This document shows, piece after piece, positions 11,138 to 22,792 of a stretch of 64,000 bases of DNA. Every line of letters begins with the position of its first letter. Positions within the stretch are counted from its first letter, which is position 1. A program made the position numbers and the translations under genes. The stretch lies in NCBI GenBank assembly GCA_947179155.2, contig OX359266.1, forward strand, positions 1,608,237 to 1,672,236, read 5' to 3'. The notes under the pieces were generated by a model, which was not told where the DNA came from, ran no database searches, and saw nothing but the letters and a program-made list of their open reading frames with translations. Source of the DNA: Hedera helix. Its lineage: Eukaryota; Streptophyta; Magnoliopsida; Apiales; Araliaceae.

Positions 11138-14100
11138 ATGGCGGGCGGTAGACATTACTCTTCTTCTTCTTCAAGCCTGAACCCAAGAGTAAGATCTCCA
11201 ATCCTGCTTTTCGTTTTCTCTTTCCTCCTTATATCTCTCCTCTTCTACATTTTCTCTCTCTTCTCTTCTCCTTCTTCCCCCAATTTCCCAACAAATCCAA
11301 TCCGCAATTCCCAATTCACTAGTCTTAACCCTAATGCTGATTACTCCTTCGTCTCCTCCCTTGAGAAATTCCTTGCCTCCAGCCCCAAATATCAGAGATC
11401 TCGTGACGATACAGTGGGGGCGGTGAGTGAAGAGGATGTGAAGAAATTAGATGATTCGGTATGGAGGATAGAGACTGAAAGGCTTTATCAAGATTCATTT
11501 TATCCGGCGTCTTCAGCTATTAGGGTTTACGTTTACGAAATGCCCCCCAAATTCACATATGATATGCTTTGGTTGTTTCGGAACACGTATAAGGAGACCT
11601 ACAATCTCACCTCTAATGGTAGCCCTGTCCATAGACTCATTGAACAGGTTTATAACTATTTTCCCCTTTACGCAATATTTGAAAGATTTGCTCTCATTGG
11701 ATGCCTAAATTTGGATGGGGTTTGAGAGTTTGTGTGTTTATTCTAGTAAGAATTCAGCCCACCTTTCGTTTCGAGGACATCATTTCCCCTCACTTGTGTT
11801 ATTTCTGAAAACTAAGCTTAAACGTGCATGGGTTCGTTAGTTAGCAACTTTTTCATTGTCAAAATTTTCTGGAAAATACTGTTCTTCAAACCAACATAGT
11901 GTCTGTTGCAATATATGGAGTACTCGTACATTTTATTTTTGGGGGTAATTCAACTCATACAATTTTTCTGTAGGCTGATCCTTAGAAACTGTTTGGAAAG
12001 TAGCTCTTGTTTACTCTTCAGTGCTGCTTATTTGAAAGTTTATTATCTAACAATAAGAGCAGGCAAATGAATCAGTTATATATTTGGAGAAGTAGTACTC
12101 CTTTTCTTTATTATTACCTCGGTTTGAATAACTTGACCTTTTCTTTGTTGCAGCACTCTATTGACTATTGGCTGTGGGCAGATTTAATTGCTCCTGAATC
12201 AGAGAGGCTTTTGAAAAATGTTGTGAGAGTTTATCGGCAGGAAGATGCTGACCTATTTTACATCCCTTTCTTCACAACAATCAGCTACTTCTTGTTGGAG
12301 AAACATCAATGCAAGTCGCTTTATAGGGTGTGAGTGCGTTTCTGAAGGCTTACTTTATTCAAATATAAATATTGTGTTAATTGCTTCATCTTTGATATTT
12401 GCCTTTGAATGCTGCTTACAATGGTGATTTCTTAGCTCTTAAACTTTAACTATGCTAAACTGAGGTGATTGTCCCTAAATTGGAGGTGGGCTGTGTATGA
12501 ACCTCAGTTAATTTCTTCTATTGTTGGCTATTTATCTTGTTGGTTGGATTTAGCATTATTTAATCAACCATAAAAAGTCTTACTTGAAGGTTAAGCTAGA
12601 TGTCCAAGGAGTCTCCAAGAAATTTCAGCCAGGTGTATACGAACCTGTCAGAGAAGTTTGGTGCTCACCTTTGGATAAGTGCCCAGGAACACGTGTCCAA
12701 CATTGACTGTCTCAAGTCAGTAATAGAAGTATCGTTGCCTAAAATTTACTTTTATTCCTTAAAACGGAATGGATGAACCAGCTAGACATATTCCGTTGTA
12801 AGACACAACCAATTATTGGGAGGTACTAGCTGGTGAAAGTAATACCTTTCTTTGAGATACTTGCAATTAAAAACTACATACTTAATCTTATTTTGTTGTT
12901 CTTTTTCTTTGGTGGGTTGGGTTCGGGGACAGGACTTTCTTTTAGTGGGGTGAGGGCGAGGGACCCATACCATACCTGCCCCTTTGCCATTCCTAATTTT
13001 GGTTTGATTGTATTGATCCAAGGACATAGTCGAATCTAGAGACTACATGTGTCAAACATCCTTGTGAAATATTTCTAGTCCCGTTCATGGCTAAATTCAA
13101 GAAGTGAGCTTGCTTGCTACTGTCTTCTGTATGTGGTTTTTGTCCTTTTTGTCATTATGTGCATAATTGCAGTTAAGGACAAAGTGAAATTTACGTGTCT
13201 CCAGTTTCTAGTGTCCCTTCACACTTTCGGATATAGATTTTCTTTATTTTTTGTTTACTTTATTATCATACAAATGCTATAAAATTGTAATCTAGAATAT
13301 GATATTGAGTGTGCTTAATTTATGAACACCGGGAAGTAGGAGAACTTCAAGTTGCTGTTATAGGACTTGATCTTGAATGTGCTTGTAGGGTTGCTTTTAT
13401 TTCCAATCTAATATGGCATGGTGCTATGTGTTGCAGAGCTTTGAAGTGGGTAATGGATCAGCCTGCATGGAACCGATCTGAAGGACGAGATCACATACTT
13501 CCAGTTCATCATCCCTGGTCTTTTAAGTCTGTTCGCAGATATATGAAGAATGCTATTTGGTTGCTACCAGATATGGACTCCACTGGCAACTGGTCAATAC
13601 TAACTCAGTTGTGACCTTGACTAAATTTGTTGACATATTTTTCATACTGATCTGTACTTGCACTCAAAATTTCAGGTACAAGCCTGGACAAATTTATCTT
13701 GAGAAGGACCTTATACTTCCTTACGTTGCCAATCTCGATTTGTGTGATGCCAAATGTTTAGCAGAAAGTGAATCGAAGAGAAGCACACTCCTATATTTCC
13801 GGGGAAGGCTTAAAAGAAATGCTGTAAGAAATTTGGCTAATGCTAACAAGTGAATCATCTTTTGTACATTTTTTTGTTGATTTATGTTGTTCGTTTTTAT
13901 TAGAAAATGAGCGCAGATTTAATCTTCTTGCTAAATTGGCTTCTGAGCATGTTATAACTTCCCTGAATTGTCTTGATTCAGCTCGTGAGTTGTTTATATT
14001 ATAGGATGTTTAAGAAATAAAAAGACATCATGTAGATAGAAATTAGTAATAGCAGGAGATGTTTGATCTAGAGGTTTGATTTTTGTTGATGAAATTAGTA

Positions 14101-17100
14101 TATTGATGCTAGCAGTTTTGAGAGACATTAGTCGCCTCCTTGTTGCTTTGTGTCTCAAGGAAAGAGAGAAAGAAAGTGGAATAGAAAGGTCATGGGACAG
14201 ACAGTAGGAGGCGGCTGAAAAAGTAATACCCAACTAAATAGATTATGTTTAACAAGGGTAAATCTTAAAATGTATACATACAAATATAATATATAATCTT
14301 GTCGGAGGCGGGGGCGGGGGCGGGGGCGGGGGCAGAGAGATTATATCACATGCCCAACCCTAACCCTATAGGGTTTTACAGATCAGGCCCCATTATGGTT
14401 GGGTTTGATCGGGTCCCGTCGGGATTGGGAAAAATTGGCATATTAAATTTACTCATCTATGTGTAAAAACCAGTAAGATTCTATTTTTTTTATGCAATCA
14501 GAATTCAGCAGTCTATTCTTGTCTGTAATCAATAGTATGTGCATTTCTGGTCTCTGTACAGTAAATGGGTAAAAGCTTGAAAAACAACTCAAGTAAACTA
14601 AAAAAGCCTTTGTCCCAGCTAGTTGCACTGTTGGAGACTTGGAGTTGGTTACACCATTTTTGTCCTTTTAGACACCTTTTTCCTTTTAGGCAATATCATA
14701 TGTTTATCACTACATTTAGTCTTAGTCTTATCCTCACTTCACAATATTGATGGCGTCATTCTTTCTAATGGGTGCACTTTCAGTTTTCGTTGTAACTTTA
14801 CAAACTAACTAAATTAAGTTTCTCTCACTGTATTCCCTATTGCTGCTTCTTCTACTAGTTCAGAATATTTTCTTGTTTATCCTATACTTTCACTATGCCT
14901 CTGTATTTGAATCCGGTTTTGAAGTATTCTTATTAACCTTACTATACTTGTAGACAGAGTCAAGGATTAACTAGGACGCTTATAGCTGTGTTCTAAAACT
15001 AAAGTGATTGTCCTGATTGTCTTTCAGTTATGAAAGTTGTGGCCATTATATTGTATCCAGCTAATTTAATTAATATTATCGAACTTCTACAATAATGACG
15101 TCCTAGTTAAATTAAGAATGACTGGTAGTATCTAGTTGGTAAAAAGGATTGGTTGAGTTGTGCTGTGATTGTAAAACAGAAAAAACATGAAAGAATAATA
15201 CTCCTCTAATAGAACTATCTGTGTTTTAGTATGATAGAAACAACACTCTTAAGGGTGGTTATAGCAAGCCAACTAGAGAAGAGGGGTCCATGTAGCTGAC
15301 CTGTTGTGTACTTGATAATAAGGCTTCTTGATATGACTTAAATATGGAAGGGTTTCAATTATTTGTTCCCTTTGGACCTCGTCTAAGATGTATGCTCACT
15401 GCCATGGCTGTGTTTTCTTCCATATCTGTCCTGATTTTACTTCTATTGCTGATACTTTAATTGGCTTGGACATATTTTTTGAGGTAGCTGCTGCTTAATA
15501 CTTGGTGTTCTACTATCAGGGAGGAAAGATACGTGCTAAACTTGTGGCAGAACTTAGTCATGCTGAGGATGTTGTTATAGAGGAAGGGACTGCAGGAGAG
15601 GCAGGGAAAGCAGCAGCCCAGAGTGGCATGCGCAAGTAAATGTCATCTCTGCATTATGCTGCTTCACCATGTAGCTTTCATCTTTTATGTTTTCAGTATA
15701 ATATTTATTTGCTTCTTTGGTGCTCAGGTCTGTTTTCTGCTTAAGTCCAGCTGGTGATACTCCATCATCTGCTAGATTGTTTGATGCTATTGTTAGTGGG
15801 TGCATTCCTGTTATTATAAGCGATGAATTAGAGCTCCCTTTTGAAGGAATACTTGATTATCGCAAGGTATGCATGTTGATGTCGCTCTCATCTCTCCTTA
15901 TTCCCCTGGCCTGTAACAGTTGGATTTGATTACTGAGGCATTCACGTTTCTCATACAATGCAGATAGCTTTATTTGTTTCTTCTAGTGATGCTGTACAGC
16001 CAGGTTGGCTTTTAACCTTTCTCAGAAAGTTTAGTGCTGCCCAACTCAGAGACATGCGAATGAATTTAGCCAAGGTTTGTATCTGCATAAGTTGTAGTTA
16101 CAGTATTTGTAGTAGTGCTGCAGTTCAATGTGTTAACAGTAAATGGTTATCAATTATATGTTTGAGAATCCTATAGATTTTCTTGTTTAGAATTTATTTG
16201 CATTGTTTGACAACATTTTTTTTCTAAAGTTATTATCTGTGTTGATTTTTTTTAGAAATGAAACAACTTGAAGATTGATTGATTATGTTCTTTTGATTCT
16301 AGTACTCGAGGCATTTCTTATATTCTCATCCAGCTCAACCAATGGGTCCAGAGGACTTGGCTTGGAGAATGGTGTGTTGTTATCCTCCCATTTCCTGATT
16401 TTTCTTTCCTTCATGAATTTTTATGCTGTTTTATTTCAAGAAAATTCAGTTAATTAAACTGTCAATTATAAGCTGTCATCGTCATCCATGGGTTTTATTT
16501 TCTCGTTTGTGCTTACTGGAGTAAAATACTTCATATAAGACTTTTCTGTGTGATGCTAACTTACCAAAATTTGAGAGGGAGAAAAGGATTTTTGTGATAT
16601 AGGACTTTTGAGCATTGTTTCACTTCTTAATCCTTGCCCAAGGATATGGTCTGGACTTGGAAAATGGTTGCTTAGATGCTAATTGCATTTTAAGCTAATG
16701 AATGTTTTCCTTATTGTGCAACGGTGAGACGCTGTCTCCAAAGTTGAGACACTAGAATGAACAACTTTTGATGTCACTGGCTCTGGCAGTATGATTCTTA
16801 GGCAACAAGGCAAATTCTGAGGGCTTCATAGCCTGTCATATTTCTCTGCCGGGTTATAAACACTGGCATGTATCATTCATAAACAATTACACCTTCTGCT
16901 ATTCATAATAAAGGCATTGCCTATTTTGAACATTCTACTCATGCAAGTAATTTATGGGGTTTGATAACAAGGTTTAAAATAATGATAAGTTCTTCTCGTC
17001 TTCGATGTTGTGAACAGATAGCAGGTAAGCTGGTGAACATCAAGCTTCACACTCGGAGGTCACAACGTGTGGTGAAAGAATCCAGAGCTCTGTGCACTTG

Positions 17101-17146
17101 TGATTGCAAGCGTGCCAACTTTACAAGCTCAGGACCCTTGGCATGA
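11138..17146 (+). CDS. Exostosin-family (GT47) glycosyltransferase, type II Golgi membrane protein
   Basis: Nine exons (11138-11647, 12154-12329, 13437-13592, 13676-13823, 15520-15635, 15728-15866, 15964-16074, 16303-16371, 17018-17146) join in frame into 517 residues. A short Ser-rich cytosolic tail is followed by one membrane anchor (about residues 22-42, ILLFVFSFLLISLLFYIF) and a lumenal stem. The exostosin domain follows, with IRVYVYEMPPKF, ADLFYIPFF, LPVHHPWSF, LLYFRGRLKRN and the hallmark block CLSPAGDTPSSARLFDAI...SGCIPVIISDELELPFEGIL (from about residue 373). GT47 enzymes transfer sugars to cell-wall polysaccharides or glycoproteins in the Golgi; the substrate cannot be read from sequence. 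At the exon 2/3 border the donor GTGAGT (12330) is preferred because only it keeps the frame; this makes a Val codon across the junction (12328-12329 plus 13437). Introns 2 (12330-13436) and 4 (13824-15519) are long. Confidence 0.92.
14307..14333 (+). repeat. (GGGGGC)n minisatellite with G-quadruplex potential
   Basis: Four G5C units following GGC lie in intron 4 of the exostosin gene, on the sense strand. Four runs of five guanines with single-base loops meet the usual G-quadruplex pattern. A copy of the telomere-like CCCTAACCCTA sequence lies about 20 bp downstream. Confidence 0.85.
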
Positions 17147-17380
17147 TTCTTGGTTGTTGGCTGTTTCTCTTTTTCCTCCCTTGTATTATGTTAATTTTAA
17201 TTTTATTTTGAGATTTACGGTCGCTCTTACATGAAATCACATGAGACAATTTTAGACTTAAGTAATTGCTTGCTTCTCTTTCATATAGAAACAATCAGAA
17301 CATATTGAAGTAACACATGATTTTGTCTCCCTCACATAGTATGCATGTCTATTACTAAATGCAAGTTGAATGCGTGAATT
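17147..17380 (+). other. Presumed 3' UTR and terminator of the exostosin gene
   Basis: T-rich sequence following the TGA at 17146. No coding signal. The polyadenylation site cannot be placed confidently. Confidence 0.4.
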
Positions 17381-17381
17381 C

Positions 17382-18563
17382 GGGGCTTATTGCGGAATGA
17401 TTTATTTTAAATCGACTTTAAGTTAAAATATAAGTTGACTTAAAGTTAAAATATAAGTTGATTTATAAGTAAAAGCGTTCGGTATTAATTTGACTGATAA
17501 GTCAAAAATTAAGTTAAAACAGTTATAAAGGTGTTCGGCTGATAATGACTTATAAGTTAAAATCTAATATAAAAATTATTAAAAAGGACATTGATAAAAA
17601 AAATACATTGATTCAATATTATAACTAAAAAACAATCACATGAGTTTTTGAATGCAAAAGAAAATTCATATAGAACACTTGAATGTTGAAACCCTAATAA
17701 AAAAATATCAATTTAAAATAAAAATATAAAACTAAAATTAAAATTAAAATAAAAAATTAATGACAGTAATCATTTAACAAAAAAATAATAATAATCATAA
17801 TTATTAAAAAGACAGATATGTTATTATTAAATCATGTGAATATAGAGTTTAAATAATTTTTTTAAAAAAAGAATTGCTAAATAAAAATATCAAGGAGTTT
17901 GTATTGTTATTGCTGTCACAATTTGTCTAAATATTAAACACGCATACAATAAAGCACAAAAACAATATAGGGACTTCTTTCATAAGGGTATTTCTCTCTC
18001 CTATGATACTTCCTCCTTTCTCCTCCAGAGGGGTCCAATAAAGGGGTAAGAGTTGAATCTGTTCTAATTCCCACCCACCCAGCACCAGCCCCACGCCCCC
18101 TCTCACTGCAACCCTGATTTAGTTTCAACCCAGATTTTTTAGTAAGTTCCGATATATTTTATTTGGCTAGATTTGTATATATATGTTTGTTTGTTTATCT
18201 AATTTGTGAATTTTGTTTGATATGTAAGTTCTGGTATCATTAGTTTAGTTTAGTTACCGAGGGAGTGGTGGACGAGCTCATCATCTACGAAGTTTGCGGG
18301 AGGGAGTGGTGGTAAGGAAGAGCAGGAGAGAGTATTTGAAGGATAGAGATTGTAAATTAACAAAATATGTTAGGGGCATAATAGACAATTCACACGCTTT
18401 GATCAACTTAAAAAAACCAACTGATAAGTCATTCTAAAATAAGTAACAAAATGTTACTTATTTTTTTTGACTTATAAACTAACTTATAATGCAAAAAATA
18501 AGTAGTTGCCAAACACTTCTTTCTTAAAAATGATTTATAAGTCAGTCCCGACCGAACAGCCCC
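17382..18563. mobile_element. Non-autonomous DNA transposon with GGGGCT-type inverted ends
   Basis: The left end reads GGGGCTTATTGCGGAATGA. The right end, reverse-complemented, reads GGGGCTGTTCGGTCGGGACT. Both flanks carry many ACTTATAAGT-like motifs in opposite orientation. The interior (about 1.18 kb) has no transposase. The ends resemble PIF/Harbinger-type MITEs, which normally duplicate TTA or TAA. TTA follows the right end but the left flank is TTC, so the boundaries and superfamily remain provisional. Confidence 0.5.
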
Positions 18564-18879
18564 TTAGAAACAATGTTTCAGTTGAATGGGATGAGCAAAA
18601 CTAAATTCAAGCCACCATTTCTTGATTTATCCTTTTTCTTCTTTTTCTTTTTATTTATTATTCGAGGAACGTACGTTATTATTATTATATTTTTGTCCTA
18701 AAGACCTAAGGGGAACTGGATGAACTAGGCTACTACTTGAGGAAACTTTTATTATGAGATGCTTGTTGTTTTTTATTTTCTTGGAGAAAAGAAAAGAGAA
18801 CAAAATAAAATAATATATGATATCAAATCTCATTAGTGAGCAAAAGTGATATTTTTAAGTATAGGTTATATGTATATAT

Positions 18880-19060
18880 ATTGTTGTGTGACGACGGTTT
18901 TTTGGGTTATGGTGACGGTTTAATTGTCGGTATAGATTAAAAATATTAATGACAATGATTGAACTGTCGTCGTAGTTTAAAAAAATTATTACTAGATGAT
19001 TTTGTATAAAATAGCTGTATATATATATTTTTTTCACATATATATATATATATATATAAA
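18880..19060. repeat. Subterminal-repeat-like segment and (TA)n run
   Basis: Repeated GACGACGG / GTGACGG / TGTCGTCG motifs at 18890-18980 resemble CACTA subterminal repeats. They are followed by a TA microsatellite at about 19038-19058. No terminal inverted repeats were found. Confidence 0.3.
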
Positions 19061-19509
19061 CAATAATCACAAAACTTGACAAAAGCTGAAGAAGCAACAA
19101 AGTAGGCGTATGTATATCCATGAGAAAGGGTTCCTACGCGGTGGATGGTGGGTCCATCATCACGATCAGTTGGCAAAAAAGACAAGTTTATATTTATAGA
19201 ATATTTAAAATTTATATTTATTATATTTTATTTTTTAATAATTAAAATAAATATAATATTTATATTTAAATATTGAACACTTATATTTATTCAGCGAAAA
19301 AGGGACTTTCATTCTCTTTCTGAAGACGTGCACGGCATACGTAAAGTAGTACTATACTACAACAGAATCATGCACATGCGAATCACGTGCAAGAGGCATG
19401 TTTCCACGAAATAGATCAGCTACTTCTAGTCTATATTAGCCATCCTTAAAGGATGAATTCTGGGGTCAAGTTTTTCCAAAACCACAATCAACTCCTGAAT
19501 AACTAACGA

Positions 19510-20535
19510 TAGTGGCGGAACCGGGAGTATATTATAGAGGGGTCAAAATCTTTCAGTAAAAAAAAAAATTTATTAACTCTTGAACTGCTTATTTCAACTG
19601 TACGACCCATTGAAATGCTATATTCCAACCAATCAAAAATTTTAAACCAAGTGAGCCGAAAATTTCTCTTCACATTAAAAAAAAATTTGGAAATAATTAT
19701 GAGCAATTGGTTGACATGGACCTCTAGTCAAATACTCTTTTCGAACTTAATCTCTAATCACAATATCAAAGTCTTCAATTGATTTACGTAACCCCGGATC
19801 ACAAACAATATCGTTCGGATTGAACTCTACACGTTAATTATTTATACCACCACTTGTCTCAGAATTTGGTAATTAACTATTAGAAAAATTAACAGTTCTT
19901 GGTCGCTTAATCAAGTATTTATCAATAATCTAGAAAAAATAAAAACATCAATTATTGTGATTATAAAGAGACATAATCAAACGAGTATAGCTCATTTTAC
20001 AGCCATACCGTGACTTTTACAATGTGCAAGTGTGCAACCCTCCCTTCTCTTTTTTATTTTGTGGCCAGCTTCTCATTCCATATGGGCCAATTAACTAACA
20101 AAGTATTATCCACCCCATCTCAATCTACAAAGCCCATTAGCTTAAGGACCAGCACCATCACTTATTGGGCTTATGAGAGCTCATCTCTTATTCCAAAGCA
20201 TTATGCTTTGATTAAATTAAGACTCCCAGTGAATGACAGCCATTGATCTTCTTCCTTAAAGCTGAGCAATGTCGTTGTCTTCTTCCTTAAAGCTGGTAAT
20301 GGCCCCTAGCTCTCCCGTGACCGGCTCAGTTTTTTCCGACGTGAGAGTGACAATGGTAGCTATGGTTAAAAGGGATCTTGATCTTCCTCAGGTTCAAACT
20401 CATTTACCCAATCCCCAAATCTATTTCGCCTGAGGAGCTTCGAACTCCGGCAATGGAGGGGGGTCAAGAATTGAAATTTCGCCTGAAGCGGTTGAAGTTA
20501 CCAGGGTCAAATGACCCCCCCTGCTTCCGCCACTG
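19510..20535. mobile_element. hAT-like non-autonomous transposon with 8-bp target duplication
   Basis: The left end is TAGTGGCGGAACC and the right end reads CAGTGGCGGAAGC when reverse-complemented, a terminal inverted repeat typical of plant hAT elements. The 8 bases before it (19502-19509, ACTAACGA) and after it (20536-20543, ACTAACAA) match at 7 of 8 positions, as expected of a hAT target-site duplication. The element is 1026 bp and encodes no transposase. The short open frame at 20010-20246 has no recognisable similarity. Confidence 0.78.
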
Positions 20536-20543
20536 ACTAACAA

Positions 20544-22000
20544 TCATCATATTAATTATATTATATATTGATAACACAAAAAAAATATTAAAAAAAATTA
20601 CATTGCATATGAGTCATATAAGCAAGTAAAATTTATAACTCTCAAGTCTTTTATCAATTTTTTCCTTATTTTTACTAAAATCTTAAAATTATTAGTACTA
20701 CTCAACCTTTAATTTTGTTGGTATTTTTTTTTATGAAATTGAAAAAAATTCAACAACTGACCAAAATAAAATAAAATAAAATATAATATATATAGATATA
20801 GATATGAGGACAAATGTAGAACATATATATTAAATAACATACCTCTATTAAATAACATATTTTTATTAAAACGATATCGTTTTGAAGATTTTTTTTTATA
20901 AAAATAATATTAAAAAAAGATGTGATATGATGTGATATTTTACAGCCTCACTTGTTTTTTATTTATTTACGAAAATTTCATAAAAAAAAAATTCAAAATA
21001 ATATTATTTTGATAAAGATATACTACTTAAATAAATATATTATTTAAAAGATATATTTTTGAACCATCATAATATATATATATTATTTTTATTTTTTTGA
21101 GGTGTTTGGTTCAACATTCTGCTCTTTTGTAGCTCTAAGACGCGTGTTTATCACACTCGATAAAGCTGCGTGGTATTTACAAGCCCGAACAGTCGAGGCA
21201 AAAAGTAGTAGGAGATAGACAAGCACGCCAATTTGTCTCCGTTACCTTTGCGCTAATTCCGCGTATACCCCAGTACCTCACGCAATACGCCATCCATCCA
21301 TCCATCCCACCCTCTTTTGTAATTATATGGAAATTGCAGGGGTAAATTCGTCATCGTACTTGTAACGTTCAAATTATATATCTGCCGCTGCTCCTCATGC
21401 GTCAAAGGTGTCGTAGCCGGAATCATTCTTTAAACAAAAATTATGGGACGACTGAAAATGACAATGGGAGCGGTGATCGATCATTTCAGACAGTGTAAAA
21501 TTTTTCTGTTTTGATTATTGATCCCACACCTAACTACCAATGTTAAAAATTAAAAAAAAATGAAACGATGGATTATCGAACGTTGAAGAATGACTCTTCT
21601 TCATATGACGATATATACTGTGATAAATTTATATCAAATTATAATTAAATAAAATTATAAAATAATTATTATTTATTATATATATATATATATTTAAAAT
21701 TATCATAATATTTATAATATATATTATTTTTATCAAGACTAACTAATATTTTAAAAAATATAAAATAAAATTTTTATTGTTTTTTCCCTTCGTGATAATA
21801 GTATACTCGTTACTATTACTTAGTACACGCTATGGCCCACTTGTCAGACAGCCCCATTGCGAAAAACTTAGATTCACTAACGCAATATTAATAGTCCAAA
21901 GTACCCTCCAACCATTCTAAATATTACAAGCGTCCTTTTATGAAAACCATTTAAAAATCTGTCTAAAAGAAAGACGCACTGAGTCACTCCCTCAAAACGG
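20544..22000. other. Intergenic, AT-rich promoter-side region of CSLD
   Basis: Mostly AT-rich with short A and T tracts, and a CCAT microsatellite at about 21294-21307. The 22000-22096 stretch is probably the first (non-coding) exon of the CSLD gene. No other gene is visible. Confidence 0.5.
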
Positions 22001-22096
22001 TATTCAGACAGCTTTTCGAATATCTCAAAAACGGCAGCAAAAACAGGAGAGAGAAAGAGAAATAGTCGACGGCCGGCGGTGACCATTTCCATTTTT

Positions 22097-22762
22097 GTGA
22101 GTATATCTATATAGTATAAATTAAAGCTACCTTCTAATTTGAATATTGCTTATTTTTCATTTATATAAAGGTTTCGATCTTGGAGTTTCTCCCTGTATGG
22201 ACTTGGTCTCTTTCAATTTTTCCTTATTGCTGAATTTCTGTCTTGTTTCATACTAGACAGTTGGATAACAACTGGATACAAATTTGAAACATTCAGATTC
22301 GTAGATCTGGTAGCCATTTATATAAGGATGATCAGTTACTGAAGCTTTTTTATTACATGCGCCATAGTTTTTAGGGATACTATTCATCTTCGTCTTCCTT
22401 CAGACATGTCTCCAGCTTAATTTCCCCTTTCATTGCTCGCTAGCTAGGTATATTGTACTATATCACTCACTCATTTTTTTTTAATAACAAAAAAAGTCAT
22501 CTAGTTTTATCGGATTAGTAATGTAAAGCTTGCCTTTTCACACCGTATGCTGAAAGTTAGTTTGACTTGATTCCAACTTCTGCCGTTTTTTCTTAATTAA
22601 GGCGTGTGTTAATTCTCGAGGGCTTCAACAGATCGGTCATAATTTCAATGATTATAGTCTGCTATAAAATGTGTATTCAAATTTTGAGCTCTGTGATGAT
22701 GGATTGAATTATCAAATAACGTGATGATGAGAGTTTGAATTTATTGTTTGTTAAAATTTCAG
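22097..22762 (+). other. Probable 5' UTR intron of CSLD
   Basis: A donor GTGAGTAT at 22097 and an acceptor AAAATTTCAG ending at 22762 bracket a T-rich stretch just before the ATG at 22793. This is inferred from splice signals only. Confidence 0.5.
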
Positions 22763-22792
22763 GATCTGGGTATAGTATTTTAGTTAGTTCTC

